Source: Aliagarivorans marinus DSM 23064 (GTDB lineage Bacteria; Pseudomonadota; Gammaproteobacteria; Enterobacterales; Celerinatantimonadaceae). From it: a DNA stretch of 64,000 bases. The notes beneath the pieces were generated by a model that was given only the letters and a program-made list of their open reading frames with translations, ran no database searches and was not told the DNA's origin. Of the stretch, positions 35,717 to 45,977 are shown piece by piece. The first letter of the stretch is position 1; each line of letters begins with the position of its first letter. A program made the translations under genes and the position numbers. The stretch spans positions 62,001 through 126,000 of the forward strand of contig NZ_AUBY01000009.1 of the NCBI RefSeq assembly GCF_000429485.1. The letters run 5' to 3'.

Positions 35717-37999
35717 CTAGCTGGCGTGTTGCGCCCGCAACTGCTTGGCCGCGGCTACCATGTTCTCCAATGCCGGTAATACCTCTTGCCACTGGCGGGT
35801 TTTCAAGCCGCAGTCAGGGTTTACCCACAGACGCTCTAGCGGGATATGCTGAGCGGCTTTTTGCATGAGTTCTACCATCCATTCAGTCTTGGGCACGTTG
35901 GGGCTGTGGATATCGTACACGCCCGGGCCAATCTGGTTGGGATAGGCGAACTCTTCAAACACTTCCAACAGCTCCATATCCGAGCGTGAGGTTTCGATGG
36001 TAATCACATCGGCGTCCATGGCGGCGATGGAGGCGATGATGTCGTTAAACTCCGAGTAACACATGTGAGTGTGGATCTGGGTGGCATCGTCCACGCCGTT
36101 GGCGCACAGCTTGAACGCGCCCACTGCCCAATCCAGATACTCCTGCCATTGTGCTTGGCGAAGCGGCAAGCCTTCACGCAGCGCCGCTTCATCGATCTGG
36201 ATGATGGCGATGCCGGCTTGCTCCAGGTCCAGCACCTCTTGGCGGATTGCCAAGGCCAGTTGCTGACACACTTGGCTGCGCGGCAGATCGTCACGTACAA
36301 ACGACCAGTTAAGCATGGTGACCGGGCCGGTGAGCATCCCTTTCATCGGCAACTCGGTTTGGCTTTGCGCGTAGCGGGTCCACTCGACGGTCATCGGCTC
36401 AGGGCGCGAGATATCGCCAAAGATAATCGGCGGCTTCACACAACGGGAGCCATAAGATTGCACCCAACCGAGTTGGCTAAAGGCATAGCCAGCCAGCTGC
36501 TCACCGAAGTACTCAACCATATCGTTGCGCTCGGCCTCGCCATGCACCAATACGTCCAAGCCAAGCTTGTGCTGCTGCTCAACATCATGATTGATCTGCG
36601 CTTGCATTGCTTGCTGGTAGTCGTGCTGGTCTATGCTGCCTTGCTTAAAGTCCCGGCGCAGCTTGCGGATCTCGGCGGTTTGAGGAAACGAGCCGATGGT
36701 GGTGGTGGGGAACAGCGGCAGTTTGAGATGCGACTGTTGCTGTTCGCTGCGCTGGGTATAGCCTTGGTGGCGCTCCAGCATCGCCGGGCTTACGTTACTA
36801 CAGGCCTGCTTAACCGCGGCATTGTGCACTCGCGTTGACAAGGTTCGTGAGCTTAATGCGTAGGCGTTGTTCAGTAGAGCTTCAGATACACTGCTACGCC
36901 CTTGGTTGAGGGCCTTACCCAGCACTTGCAACTCTTCGAGTTTTTGCTGGGCGAAGGCCAGCCAGCTCAGCAGTTCGTCATCGAGCTTTTGCTCCTGAGC
37001 CAAGTCGACCGGTACATGCAGTAGCGAGCAGGATGGTGCTAGCCACAAGCGATCGACCAGGTCATTGGCCAGTGGTTCCAGCCATTCCAGCAGGGCATTC
37101 AGATCGCTCTTCCAGATATTGCGCCCATCAACCACCCCCAGCGATAGCACCTGCTCGCTGGAAAGTTGCGATAGCAGCTTAGGTACTTCGGCCTTAGCGC
37201 GCACGGCATCTAAGTGGAAGCCTTCAACCTTAAGTTGAGGCAGCAGGGCAAGGTTGTCTTGCAGCTCACCGAAGTAGCTGGTGAGTAGTAGTTTCGGGCG
37301 AGTGTTGCTATCGGTTTGGTAGGCATCCACCAGTGCTTGCTGCCAAGCGCTACTCAGCTCTGTCACCAAGATCGGTTCGTCGATCTGTACCCATTCGACG
37401 CCGTGTTGTTTTAGCTCGCTCAGAAGCTGTTGGTAGACGCTTAGCAGTTGTGGCAGCAAGGCGAGCTTATCGCTGTCATCTTTGCTCTTGCCCAACCACA
37501 AATAGGTCACTGGACCGAGTAGTATCACCTTCTGAGCCACTTGTTGCTGCTTGGCCTGCTCGACTTGAGTAAGTAACTGGGCACTGTTCAGTGAGAACTG
37601 GGTGTCAGCGCTAAACTCCGGCACCAGGTAGTGATAGTTGGTATCAAACCACTTGGTCATCTCGGCGGCAGCCAGGGTTGATGAGGCATCGTCCTGCGGC
37701 GCCCTACCCCGGGCTGAGCGAAAATACTGCTGATACCACTCGCCACCGAGCTTGGTGACGCGCTTAGGCAGATTACCCACCAATAGGCTGGTGTCCAGTA
37801 CATGGTCGTACAGCGAGAAATCCCCTACCGGAACCAGATCCAAGTCCTGCTGGCGCTGCCAGTTTTGATTGCGTCGCGTGGCTGCCTCATCGAGTAAGGC
37901 ATTGAGGTTTGATTCGCCGCGCCAGTAACGCTCTTGGGCGAATTTAAGCTGTCGGGCTTCGCCAATGCGCGGGAAACCGAGGTTATGTAAACGTGCCAT
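35717..37999 (-). CDS. metE: Cobalamin-independent methionine synthase
   Basis: A 760-residue enzyme that transfers a methyl group from methyltetrahydrofolate triglutamate to homocysteine. The N-terminal half ([19 protein letters not shown]) is the folate-binding barrel; the C-terminal half holds the zinc site with HMCYSEFND and Cys730 in [10 protein letters not shown]. The length is close to E. coli MetE (753). It is divergent from metR, its known activator, and an AAGGGA precedes the ATG. Confidence 0.96.
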   Translation of the reverse strand: MARLHNLGFPRIGEARQLKFAQERYWRGESNLNALLDEAATRRNQNWQRQQDLDLVPVGDFSLYDHVLDTSLLVGNLPKRVTKLGGEWYQQYFRSARGRAPQDDASSTLAAAEMTKWFDTNYHYLVPEFSADTQFSLNSAQLLTQVEQAKQQQVAQKVILLGPVTYLWLGKSKDDSDKLALLPQLLSVYQQLLSELKQHGVEWVQIDEPILVTELSSAWQQALVDAYQTDSNTRPKLLLTSYFGELQDNLALLPQLKVEGFHLDAVRAKAEVPKLLSQLSSEQVLSLGVVDGRNIWKSDLNALLEWLEPLANDLVDRLWLAPSCSLLHVPVDLAQEQKLDDELLSWLAFAQQKLEELQVLGKALNQGRSSVSEALLNNAYALSSRTLSTRVHNAAVKQACSNVSPAMLERHQGYTQRSEQQQSHLKLPLFPTTTIGSFPQTAEIRKLRRDFKQGSIDQHDYQQAMQAQINHDVEQQHKLGLDVLVHGEAERNDMVEYFGEQLAGYAFSQLGWVQSYGSRCVKPPIIFGDISRPEPMTVEWTRYAQSQTELPMKGMLTGPVTMLNWSFVRDDLPRSQVCQQLALAIRQEVLDLEQAGIAIIQIDEAALREGLPLRQAQWQEYLDWAVGAFKLCANGVDDATQIHTHMCYSEFNDIIASIAAMDADVITIETSRSDMELLEVFEEFAYPNQIGPGVYDIHSPNVPKTEWMVELMQKAAQHIPLERLWVNPDCGLKTRQWQEVLPALENMVAAAKQLRAQHAS

Positions 38000-38104
38000 G
38001 TTAATCCCTTTACTTATTGGTCAGTTGTGTTCGTTGTAGAACTTGTTGCTTGCAGTCTAGGGCTTTGAATCAATGAAAAATAATGGTAATAATTCAACAA
38101 AACA

Positions 38105-38117
38105 TGAATGGAGTTCA
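38105..38117. promoter_or_regulatory. MetR-binding box in the metE/metR intergenic region
   Basis: TGAATGGAGTTCA matches the MetR consensus TGAAN5TTCA exactly. It ends three bases before the metR start codon, so MetR bound here could block metR translation or transcription. Further TGAA half-sites lie upstream towards metE (around 38066-38075). Confidence 0.7.
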
Positions 38118-38120
38118 TGA

Positions 38121-38996
38121 ATGATTGAGCGACAACATTTGCAAATCGTGCGCGAGATCGAACGCTGCGGCTCATTGACGCAAGCCGCCGATTCGCTGTT
38201 TCTGACCCAGTCCGCACTCAGCCATGCAATGAAGAAGCTGCAGCAGCAACTCGGTGTGGCGCTATGGCACAAACAGGGGCGCAAGTTGCAGTTCACCCCG
38301 GCGGGGAATGAGCTGCTTAAGCTGGCTCAGCGCTTGCTGCCCCAGCTGGAACACAGTGAGCAGCGTCTGCAAGCGATGGGGCGTGGTGAGCAGGGCCAAT
38401 TGCGCATCGGTATGGAGTGTCACCCCTGCTATCGCTGGCTACTCACCGTGGTGGAGCCTTTTTTGGCGCGCTGGCCTAAGGTGGATGTGGATGTTAAACA
38501 GCAGTTCCAGTTTGGTGGTATGGCTGGGCTGTTTGCCCACGATATCGACTTATTGGTTACCCCCGACCCAATTGAGCGCAAGGGCCTTAGCTTCACCCCG
38601 GTGTTTCACTATGAGCAGGTGTTGGTGGTGGCCGAGGCGCATCCGCTGGCGGGTCTACCCCATGTAACACCGACACAGCTTAATGGCGAGGTGCTGTTTA
38701 CCTACCCGGTGGAAGAGGCGCGGCTCGATGTATTCAGCGGGTTCTTATTACCTGCAAACTGTCGCCCGAAACGGCATAAGACCATTGAGGACAGCGACAT
38801 TATGCTGCAGTTAGTCGCGGCGAATCGCGGTGTGGCGAGCCTACCGCGCTGGATGGTCGAGCAAAGTGCCCAGCAGGGGATTGAGGCAGTGCCTTTGGGT
38901 GAGCAGGGTTTGTATAAGCAGATCTATCTGGGCATCCGCAGTGAGGATGCCCAGCTAGATTATGTACGAGACTTTATCGAACAAGCCGCGGGTTAG
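38121..38996 (+). CDS. metR: LysR-family activator of methionine genes
   Basis: A 291-residue LTTR; the N-terminus IERQHLQIVREIERCGSLTQAADSLFLTQSALSHAMKKLQ is the MetR HTH. The C-terminal domain would sense homocysteine. The divergence from metE and the TGAAN5TTCA box support the name. Compared with E. coli MetR (317 residues) it is slightly shorter at the C-terminus. It converges on glnG with a 4-base gap. Confidence 0.93.
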   Translation: MIERQHLQIVREIERCGSLTQAADSLFLTQSALSHAMKKLQQQLGVALWHKQGRKLQFTPAGNELLKLAQRLLPQLEHSEQRLQAMGRGEQGQLRIGMECHPCYRWLLTVVEPFLARWPKVDVDVKQQFQFGGMAGLFAHDIDLLVTPDPIERKGLSFTPVFHYEQVLVVAEAHPLAGLPHVTPTQLNGEVLFTYPVEEARLDVFSGFLLPANCRPKRHKTIEDSDIMLQLVAANRGVASLPRWMVEQSAQQGIEAVPLGEQGLYKQIYLGIRSEDAQLDYVRDFIEQAAG

Positions 38997-39000
38997 CGGC

Positions 39001-40410
39001 TTAGGCCTCTACGTCGAGCTCTTTAAGCTTGCGGGTCAGGGTGTTGCGCCCCCAACCGAGCAGGCGAGCTGCTTCTTGCTTGTGGCCGTGGGTGTGCTCT
39101 AGCGCGGTGGTCAGCATAATCCGCTCAAAGTCTGGCATGGCTTCGCTAAGGATGTCGCTTTGTCCGGCCAGCAGCTGCTGACTCACCCAAGATTTAAGCA
39201 GTTGGCGCCAGTTGCTCTCGCTGTTTTCTGCCTCGCTTTCCGCCTCGGTTTTACTTAGCTCCGGCGGTAAGTCGTTCGGTAGTACCTCTTGGCCACTGGC
39301 CATTACCGTCAGCCAGCGACAGACGTTCTCTAGCTGGCGCACGTTACCCGGCCACGGCAGCTGCATCATAAAACGCTGGGTGTCTTGGTGGAGCATCTTG
39401 GTTTCAACGTTCAGCTCCTTGGCGGCTTGCTCAAGAAAGTGCTTAGCTAAGGCGGGAATATCTTCACGGCGTTCATTCAGCGCCGGTAAGTGAACGCGGA
39501 TGACGTTGAGGCGATGGAACAGGTCTTCACGGAACTCGCCGGCCGCTACTTTTTTCTCCAGATTTTGGTGGGTCGCGGCGATAATCCGCACGTCTACCTG
39601 TACCGGACTGTGGCCACCCACGCGATAGAACTGGCCATCGGCGAGAACACGCAGCAGGCGGGTTTGGATATCCAGCGGCATATCGCCGATTTCGTCAAGG
39701 AACAGGGTGCCGCCATTGGCTTGCTCGAAGCGGCCGTGTCGCACGTTTGCAGCGCCGGTAAATGCACCTTTCTCATGGCCGAACAGTTCCGACTCAATCA
39801 AATCCTTGGGGATGGCCGCCATATTTAGCGCGATAAAGTTGCTGGTGGCGCGGGGGCTGTGCTTGTGCAAGGCGTGGGCAACCAATTCTTTACCGGTACC
39901 GCTTTGGCCGTTGATCAGTACGCTAATTGACGAGCGTGACAGGCGGCCAATGGCGCGAAATACTTCCTGCATCGCCGGCGCTTCGCCGATAATCTCTGGG
40001 GCATCGGCCTGTTGGCTCTGCTGCTGGTTAGCGCTGCGCTGCTCTTTGGCCACGCTTACTGCGCGGGTTGCCAGCGCCACTGCCTCGTCGATATCGAAGG
40101 GCTTGGGCAGGTACTCGAAGGCGCCACGTTGGTAGGCGTTGACCGCGCTGTCCAAATCCGAGTGGGCGGTCATAATAATTACCGGCAGATCCGGGTAGCG
40201 CCCTTGGATCTGTTCGAGCATGGTCAGTCCGTCGATACCGGGCATGCGGATATCCGAGATAATGACTTCTGGCTGCTCGTAGTCGAGTTGCTGCAGCATC
40301 ATTTCTGCATCAACAAAACTTACACAGGTGTAGCCCGCTGCTTTGAGGGCTTTTTCCAGCACCCAGCGGATCGAGCTATCATCATCTACTATCCAGATAC
40401 TTGCAGTCAT
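39001..40410 (-). CDS. glnG: Nitrogen regulation response regulator NtrC
   Basis: A 469-residue sigma-54 activator. The receiver domain has the phosphoacceptor Asp53 in ISDIRMPG; the AAA+ domain has the Walker A GQSGTGKE and the sigma-54 contact GAFTGA; the Fis-type HTH ends the protein (EAARLLGWGRNTLTRKLKEL). It is phosphorylated by the GlnL kinase encoded nine bases upstream, and activates glnA when nitrogen is short. Confidence 0.97.
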   Translation of the reverse strand: MTASIWIVDDDSSIRWVLEKALKAAGYTCVSFVDAEMMLQQLDYEQPEVIISDIRMPGIDGLTMLEQIQGRYPDLPVIIMTAHSDLDSAVNAYQRGAFEYLPKPFDIDEAVALATRAVSVAKEQRSANQQQSQQADAPEIIGEAPAMQEVFRAIGRLSRSSISVLINGQSGTGKELVAHALHKHSPRATSNFIALNMAAIPKDLIESELFGHEKGAFTGAANVRHGRFEQANGGTLFLDEIGDMPLDIQTRLLRVLADGQFYRVGGHSPVQVDVRIIAATHQNLEKKVAAGEFREDLFHRLNVIRVHLPALNERREDIPALAKHFLEQAAKELNVETKMLHQDTQRFMMQLPWPGNVRQLENVCRWLTVMASGQEVLPNDLPPELSKTEAESEAENSESNWRQLLKSWVSQQLLAGQSDILSEAMPDFERIMLTTALEHTHGHKQEAARLLGWGRNTLTRKLKELDVEA

Positions 40411-40419
40411 GGTGCATCC

Positions 40420-41469
40420 TTAGCGTCGTAGCGGCAGGTGAATGGTGAACTCCGTGTGACCGGGCCAACTCGCGCATTCAATCTTGCCTTTGTGCTGATT
40501 AATTAGGTTTTGCGCAATCGACAGCCCCAGACCGGTGCCGCCTTTACGGCCAGTCACCATGGGGTAGAACAGGGTGTCGAGTAATTCTGTGGGGATCCCC
40601 GGGCCGTTATCGGTAATTTTCACCTCGGCGGCCAGTCGGTAGCGCTTTCCTGCAATGGTCACTTGATGGGCAGTACGGGTGCTGATAGTGACCTTGCCAC
40701 CTTCGGTTTTCAGCGCCTGGATGGCATTCTGCGCAATGTTTAAGAAGGCTTGCTGCAGTTGCTCATGGTCCATCTCAAAGTCAGGGATGCTGGGGTCGTA
40801 GTCGCGTTCTATCTCTATGTTGGCAGGAAGATCCAAGGTGAGCAGTTGGCGCACCTTCTCCAATGCCGAATGTACGTTGTGCATCTCATGCTGACCGGGG
40901 CGCTGTGGCCCGAGTAGCCTGTCTACCAAGTTACGCAGACGATCGGCCTGCTCAATGATAATGCCGGTAAACTCGCGAAGTTCTGGATTAACCAGCTCCT
41001 TTTCCAGCAGTTGGGCGGCGCCGCGCAAGCCACCTAAGGGATTCTTGATCTCGTGGGCCAAACCGCGTACCAACTCTTTTGCCGCCTGTTGTTGGGCGTG
41101 TTGGTAGAGCTCTTGGGAGATCTTCTTTTGCTGACCAATGGCACGTAGCTCGAGCAAGATCTGCAGTTCATTGCTTTGGCTGGGGACGGGGGTGGCAGAC
41201 AGCTCAACCAAGGCGTGGCGCTGATCAAACACCAAGGTGACTTCGTTGTCGGTGAAGCTTTGACCGGATTGCAGTACGGTGCTGATTTTACTCAAGTCCA
41301 GCGAGCTATGGGTAATGTGCTCCTGCAGCAAGGTGTGCTCTAAGCGGTTGGCGCTTTGACCGAGCAGGTGTTCCGCAGAGGCGTTGACATAGCAAATCTG
41401 AAATTGGGTATCGAGCAAGATGATAGCGGTGATCTGGCTATCCAGAACCAAACGCTCTTGAATCGTCAT
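40420..41469 (-). CDS. glnL: Nitrogen regulation sensor kinase NtrB
   Basis: A 349-residue cytoplasmic kinase, the same length as the E. coli protein. A PAS domain (about 10-110) precedes the H-box RGLAHEIKNPLGG with His139; the ATPase domain has NITQNA-type and DNGPGIP, GGTGLGLSIAQNLI motifs. It phosphorylates NtrC under PII control. I take the ATG of MTIQERLVLD; a longer TTG frame is unlikely. An NtrC box lies just upstream. Confidence 0.96.
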   Translation of the reverse strand: MTIQERLVLDSQITAIILLDTQFQICYVNASAEHLLGQSANRLEHTLLQEHITHSSLDLSKISTVLQSGQSFTDNEVTLVFDQRHALVELSATPVPSQSNELQILLELRAIGQQKKISQELYQHAQQQAAKELVRGLAHEIKNPLGGLRGAAQLLEKELVNPELREFTGIIIEQADRLRNLVDRLLGPQRPGQHEMHNVHSALEKVRQLLTLDLPANIEIERDYDPSIPDFEMDHEQLQQAFLNIAQNAIQALKTEGGKVTISTRTAHQVTIAGKRYRLAAEVKITDNGPGIPTELLDTLFYPMVTGRKGGTGLGLSIAQNLINQHKGKIECASWPGHTEFTIHLPLRR

Positions 41470-41491
41470 AGACGTTACTCTCCTCCTAAGA

Positions 41492-41508
41492 TGCCCCAAT
41501 TTGGTGCA
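41492..41508 (-). promoter_or_regulatory. NtrC-binding box upstream of glnL
   Basis: Read on the minus strand, TGCACCAAATTGGGGCA closely matches the NtrC consensus TGCACCAAAATGGTGCA. It sits 23 bases before the glnL start. In E. coli a similar site represses a separate glnL promoter, so an autoregulated internal promoter is likely here too. Confidence 0.65.
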
Positions 41509-41547
41509 GCTGCACTTAGTTTAACCACTTTAACGGAGAGTCTGCAA

Positions 41548-42084
41548 TCAGCCTCCCCCGAGAGGTGCAATAACAGGGCGTTGTTGCGTAGCTCGGTGCA
41601 TGTACACGGTGATGGCTTGAGACGATGCAATTTTCTTGCCCGTTGTATCAACCAGCTCTACCGCTAGTAAATGCTCGCCTCGCTCAACATTGGTGAGGCG
41701 GAACTGTCCATTTTCATGCAGTCGTCCTTGGGGATCCCCATTGAGGAGCAAGCGGTAGCGTAAACTGGAGGGGGCGGGAGGATTAGTGGTGGCGCGCACA
41801 ACAATAGTGCCCTGATTGTCGCGGAGCGTTTGCTGATCTTGCGGTTGAGCGATGCTGACCTGGTACTGCACTATCGTGGCAGCATCACTGCCGGCTGGGG
41901 GACGTGGCACCGCGATGGGGCCTTCGCTGATCGGCGGGGTAACATCTACGTCGATTTGCTTAGCACCCTCTCTGGGCTGATCGCTGTAGTGCAGGTTGCC
42001 CTGTTCATCGGTCCATTGATAAACGGTATCAGCGGCAGCACTCAAGATAAGCAATAGCCCCATTGATACGATGGTTCGCAACAT
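41548..42084 (-). CDS. DUF4124 domain protein in the gln operon
   Basis: A 178-residue exported protein: signal peptide (LRTIVSMGLLLILSAAA), then the DUF4124 motif VYQWTDEQGNLHYSDQPREGA, a proline-rich linker and a beta-sandwich-like C-terminal domain (about 75-170). It lies between glnA and glnL on the same strand. DUF4124 proteins in this position are found in several gammaproteobacteria; no function is known. The start is the ATG after AGGGA, and a frame reading upstream into the glnA terminator is spurious. Confidence 0.75.
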   Translation of the reverse strand: MLRTIVSMGLLLILSAAADTVYQWTDEQGNLHYSDQPREGAKQIDVDVTPPISEGPIAVPRPPAGSDAATIVQYQVSIAQPQDQQTLRDNQGTIVVRATTNPPAPSSLRYRLLLNGDPQGRLHENGQFRLTNVERGEHLLAVELVDTTGKKIASSQAITVYMHRATQQRPVIAPLGGG

Positions 42085-42148
42085 AGCAGTCCCTGCCGGA
42101 TAGTCTTTGATAACTTTACGTTGGAAGAATCGCCCACAAAAGGCAATA

Positions 42149-42175
42149 AAAAACCCGCCATATGGCGGGGTTTTT
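42149..42175 (-). terminator. Terminator of glnA
   Basis: On the minus strand an CCCCGCCA/TGGCGGG stem followed by a run of six T lies about 25 bases after the glnA stop. It separates most glnA transcripts from the downstream DUF4124-glnL-glnG genes. Confidence 0.75.
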
Positions 42176-42199
42176 GAAGCTTCGCTGATAAATCGGCGA

Positions 42200-43606
42200 T
42201 TAAACGCTGTAGTACATTTCGAACTCAACTGGGTGAGTGGTCATGTTCAGGCGCTCAACTTCTGCTTTCTTCAGCTCGATGTAAGCATCGATTGAATCGT
42301 CAGAGAATACACCACCTTCGGTCAGGAAGGCGCGGTCTGCGTCTAGTGCAGCCAGAGCTTCTTCGAAAGAAGCAGCAACTTGTGGGATCTCAGCCGCTTC
42401 TTCAGCAGGCAGGTCGTACAAGTCTTTGTCCATGGCATCGCCAGGGTGGATCTTGTTCTTAATACCGTCAAGGCCAGCCATCAGCATTGAAGCAAAGGCC
42501 AAGTATGGGTTCGCAGTTGGATCTGGGAAGCGAACTTCGATACGGCGTGCTTTAGGTGATGGTACCACTGGGATACGGATAGAAGCAGAACGGTTACGGG
42601 CAGAGTAAGCCAGCATTACTGGAGCTTCGAAGCCAGGAACCAGACGCTTGTAAGAGTTGGTAGAAGCGTTAGCGAAAGCGTTGATGGCTTTAGCGTGCTT
42701 GATGATACCGCCGATGTAGAACAGAGCAGTTTCAGACAGGCCGCCGTACAGGTCGCCAGCAAACAGGTTAACGCCGTCTTTAGCCAGGGACTGGTGACAG
42801 TGCATACCGCTACCGTTATCGCCAACTACTGGCTTAGGCATAAAGGTCGCAGACTTGCCGTAAGCGTGAGCAACGTTGTGAACAACGTACTTGTAGATTT
42901 GGATTTCGTCAGCTTTTTCAACGATAGAGTTGAACAAACAAGCGATTTCGTTCTGACCAGCAGTTGCTACTTCGTGGTGGTGAGCTTCAACAGTTAGGCC
43001 CATCTCTTCCATAACCAGACACATTGCTGAACGCAGGTCTTGTGAAGAGTCAACAGGTGCTACTGGGAAGTAACCGCCTTTAACGCCTGGACGGTGACCG
43101 GTGTTACCTTCTTCGTAAGGCTTGTCAGAGTTCCAAGATGCTTCTTCAGCATCGATTTTGTACATAGAACCAGACATGTCAGTCTTGAACTTAACATCGT
43201 CAAACAGGAAGAACTCTGGCTCTGGGCCGAAGAATACTTCGTCAGCGATGCCGGTAGAGCGCATGTACTCTTGAGCGCGCTTAGCAACAGAGCGTGGGTC
43301 ACGGTCGTAACCTTGCATGGTTGCTGGCTCTAGAATGTCACAACGGATGTTAAGAGTTGCTTCTTCAGTGAATGGGTCCAGAACCGCAGTAGCTGCGTCA
43401 GGCATCAGAATCATGTCTGATTCGTTAATACCTTTCCAACCAGCGATAGAAGAACCGTCGAACATTTTACCTTCAGAGAAGAAATCTTCGTCGATTTGGT
43501 GATGCGGGATCGATACGTGCTGCTCTTTACCTTTAGTATCGGTGAAACGCAGATCAACAAACTTAACTTCCTGCTCTTTAATAAGTGCTAAAACTTCAGC
43601 TGACAT
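42200..43606 (-). CDS. glnA: Glutamine synthetase type I
   Basis: A 468-residue GS-I that makes glutamine from glutamate and ammonium. The beta-grasp N-terminus and catalytic domain are complete: [35 protein letters not shown] and [11 protein letters not shown]. The adenylylation tyrosine, Tyr397, is present in [14 protein letters not shown] precedes the ATG. The upstream region carries a sigma-54 promoter and NtrC boxes, as in enterics; a terminator follows. Confidence 0.97.
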   Translation of the reverse strand: MSAEVLALIKEQEVKFVDLRFTDTKGKEQHVSIPHHQIDEDFFSEGKMFDGSSIAGWKGINESDMILMPDAATAVLDPFTEEATLNIRCDILEPATMQGYDRDPRSVAKRAQEYMRSTGIADEVFFGPEPEFFLFDDVKFKTDMSGSMYKIDAEEASWNSDKPYEEGNTGHRPGVKGGYFPVAPVDSSQDLRSAMCLVMEEMGLTVEAHHHEVATAGQNEIACLFNSIVEKADEIQIYKYVVHNVAHAYGKSATFMPKPVVGDNGSGMHCHQSLAKDGVNLFAGDLYGGLSETALFYIGGIIKHAKAINAFANASTNSYKRLVPGFEAPVMLAYSARNRSASIRIPVVPSPKARRIEVRFPDPTANPYLAFASMLMAGLDGIKNKIHPGDAMDKDLYDLPAEEAAEIPQVAASFEEALAALDADRAFLTEGGVFSDDSIDAYIELKKAEVERLNMTTHPVEFEMYYSV

Positions 43607-43688
43607 GTTTTAAACCTCCAGTGTCATCAAAATAGATGGCTCGAACTCAATTATTCTGTAATAGCTAACAAGGTGCTTGGCATAAGCA

Positions 43689-43704
43689 AGCTAAAAACAT
43701 GCCA
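43689..43704 (-). promoter_or_regulatory. Sigma-54 promoter of glnA
   Basis: The minus strand reads TGGCATGTTTTTAGCT, a close match to the sigma-54 consensus TGGCACGN4TTGCW, with the invariant GG and GC separated by ten bases. Transcription would begin about 70 bases before glnA. Confidence 0.75.
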
Positions 43705-43766
43705 CCTTTTATTACTCTGATTTTATTGAGATTGTCGAGCCAGATGTCCAATTTAGTGCAGTCGAG

Positions 43767-43783
43767 CGCACCAATTTGGAAAG
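43767..43783. promoter_or_regulatory. Weaker NtrC-binding site upstream of glnA
   Basis: CGCACCAATTTGGAAAG matches the left half and centre of the NtrC consensus. It lies about 70 bases upstream of the sigma-54 promoter and about 20 bases from the stronger box, a spacing suited to cooperative binding. Confidence 0.45.
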
Positions 43784-43787
43784 CTTA

Positions 43788-43804
43788 TGCACTCTAATGG
43801 TGCA
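43788..43804. promoter_or_regulatory. Strong NtrC-binding site upstream of glnA
   Basis: TGCACTCTAATGGTGCA is a near-perfect dyad matching TGCACCAAAATGGTGCA. It stands about 90 bases upstream of the -24 element, at enhancer distance, in the gap between glnA and divergent typA. Confidence 0.75.
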
Positions 43805-44082
43805 ATGCGATTGGGCGCTGCGCAAATATGATACTCGAAATAAGTATTAGAAAAATAGTGCTGCTTTTACTGAACAAAAAATGCGTGGTACTTGCAGTTA
43901 GCGGCTTGTGTCCTGGGTGGCTTTTCTGCCCCTCGCAGGCTTGCTGACAAAAATCGCTTAAAAAGAAGACGTTGATCACAATTGCCGCTATACTCCGCCC
44001 TCAATAATGCACCGTGTCTGTCACGGTAGAAACCAGCGGGGCCCTGCATTGGGGTAGCCCATCATATTTAGGCGAACAATTT

Positions 44083-45909
44083 ATGTCTGTCCAACTAGAG
44101 AAACTGCGCAATATTGCGATTATTGCGCACGTTGACCACGGTAAAACCACCCTGGTAGACAAACTACTGCAACAATCCGGCACCTTGGAAACCCGCGGTG
44201 ATGCCGAAGAGCGGGTGATGGATTCCAATGATCTGGAAAAAGAACGTGGTATTACCATTCTGGCGAAGAACACCGCCATCGAGTGGAACGACTACCACAT
44301 CAACATTGTAGATACTCCGGGACACGCTGACTTCGGTGGCGAAGTAGAGCGGGTTCTGTCGATGGTGGATTCGGTTCTGCTGCTGGTGGATGCCCAAGAA
44401 GGCCCAATGCCGCAAACCCGTTTCGTAACCCAAAAAGCCTTTGCTCAGGGCCTGAAGCCGATCCTGGTTATCAACAAGATCGACAAGCCGGGTGCTCGCC
44501 CTGACTGGGTAATGGACCAAGTCTTCGACTTGTTCGACAACCTGGGCGCGACCGACGAGCAGTTGGACTTCCAAGTGGTTTATGCCTCAGCTCTGAATGG
44601 CTGGGCCAGCATGGACGAAAGCGAGCAGGGCGAAGACATGGAGCCGCTGTTCCAAGCTATCGTTGATAATGTTGCTGCACCTGATGCCGATCCAGAAGGT
44701 GAGTTCCAGATGCAGATCTCTCAGCTGGACTACAACTCTTACGTAGGCGTTATCGGTGTTGGCCGCGTGACCCGTGGTAGCGTGAAGACCAACCAGCAGG
44801 TAACTGTGGTGGGTGCCGACGGTAAAACCCGTAACGGTAAAGTCGGTCAGGTTCTGGGTTACTTAGGCCTTGAGCGTCACGAAACCGATCAAGCACACGC
44901 TGGTGATATCATCGCGATTACCGGTCTGGGCGAGCTGAAGATCTCTGACACCATCTGTAGTCAAAACGCCGTTGAAGCGCTGCCTCCACTGACTGTGGAC
45001 GAGCCAACTGTGACCATGACCTTCCAAGTGAACACCTCTCCGTTCGCCGGTAAAGAAGGTAAGTTCGTAACCTCGCGTAACATCCTGGAGCGTCTGCAAC
45101 AGGAGCTGGTACACAACGTAGCGCTGCGCGTTGAAGAGACCGATGATCCGGATAAGTTCCGCGTATCTGGTCGTGGTGAACTGCACCTAGGTATCTTGAT
45201 CGAGAACATGCGTCGTGAAGGCTTCGAGATCGCGGTATCGCGCCCTGAGGTAATCCTGCGTGAAGTGGACGGTCAACTGGAAGAACCTTACGAGACTGTG
45301 ACCATCGACGTGGAAGAAGAGAACCAAGGTAGCGTGATGGAGCAGATCGGTCTGCGTAAAGGCGAACTGACCGACATGGCGCCAGACGGTAAAGGCCGTA
45401 TCCGTATGGACTTTATGGTACCTAGCCGTGGTCTGATTGGTTTCCAAACCGAGTTTATGACGCTGACCTCTGGTACTGGTCTGCTATACCACACCTTCGA
45501 TCACTACGGCCCACACAAGGGCGGTACCATCGGCCAGCGTAACAACGGTGTGCTGATCTCCAACGGTGCGGGTAAAGCCTTGACCAATGCCCTATTTAAC
45601 CTACAAGAGCGTGGTCGCCTGTTCATTGGCCACGGTGTTGAGGTATATGAAGGCATGGTGATCGGTATCCACAGCCGAGATAACGATCTGACCGTGAACC
45701 CGCTAAAAGGTAAGCAGCTGACTAACGTACGTGCTGCCGGTACCGACGAAGCGCAGGTACTGACTCCACCGATCCTGATGACTCTGGAACAAGCGCTGGA
45801 ATTCATCGATGATGATGAGCTGGTGGAAGTGACCCCAGAGAACATCCGTATTCGTAAGAAGCACCTGACCGAAGCGGATCGTAAGCGCGCCTCTCGCCCA
45901 GCTAAATAA
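44083..45909 (+). CDS. typA: Translational GTPase TypA/BipA
   Basis: A 608-residue ribosome-associated GTPase, essentially the length of E. coli BipA. The G1 motif AHVDHGKTT lies at residues 15-23, [12 protein letters not shown] gives G3 and NKIDKPGA gives G4; EF-G-like domains III and V and the BipA-specific C-terminal domain follow. It assists ribosome assembly and stress or cold adaptation. I take the ATG of [12 protein letters not shown]; an earlier in-frame start at 14 would add 23 unrelated residues. It is divergent from glnA, as in E. coli. Confidence 0.95.
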   Translation: MSVQLEKLRNIAIIAHVDHGKTTLVDKLLQQSGTLETRGDAEERVMDSNDLEKERGITILAKNTAIEWNDYHINIVDTPGHADFGGEVERVLSMVDSVLLLVDAQEGPMPQTRFVTQKAFAQGLKPILVINKIDKPGARPDWVMDQVFDLFDNLGATDEQLDFQVVYASALNGWASMDESEQGEDMEPLFQAIVDNVAAPDADPEGEFQMQISQLDYNSYVGVIGVGRVTRGSVKTNQQVTVVGADGKTRNGKVGQVLGYLGLERHETDQAHAGDIIAITGLGELKISDTICSQNAVEALPPLTVDEPTVTMTFQVNTSPFAGKEGKFVTSRNILERLQQELVHNVALRVEETDDPDKFRVSGRGELHLGILIENMRREGFEIAVSRPEVILREVDGQLEEPYETVTIDVEEENQGSVMEQIGLRKGELTDMAPDGKGRIRMDFMVPSRGLIGFQTEFMTLTSGTGLLYHTFDHYGPHKGGTIGQRNNGVLISNGAGKALTNALFNLQERGRLFIGHGVEVYEGMVIGIHSRDNDLTVNPLKGKQLTNVRAAGTDEAQVLTPPILMTLEQALEFIDDDELVEVTPENIRIRKKHLTEADRKRASRPAK

Positions 45910-45933
45910 AGCTTGGAAAAGCGTCGCATATAG

Positions 45934-45958
45934 AAAAGGCAGCCTCGGCTGCCTTTTT
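45934..45958 (+). terminator. Terminator of typA
   Basis: AAAAGGCAGCC (45934-45944) pairs with GGCTGCCTTTT, continuing into a T run, 24 bases after the typA stop. It also lies just beyond the stop of the convergent lysR gene. Confidence 0.8.
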
Positions 45959-45977
45959 AGGTTTTGGCTTCAATCCT

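Noticed and set aside
38000-38120. MetJ boxes or a SAM riboswitch at metE/metR
   Set aside because: I found no AGACGTCT-like repeats and no riboswitch-like structure in the 120-base gap.
43867-44049. Short minus-strand ORF between glnA and typA
   Set aside because: It crosses the region needed for the divergent promoters, has basic low-complexity sequence and no start signal.
23797-45958. Shared GGCAGCC terminator stems at 23797 and 45934 as a dispersed repeat
   Set aside because: The similarity covers only the short stem and T tract, which is expected of unrelated intrinsic terminators.
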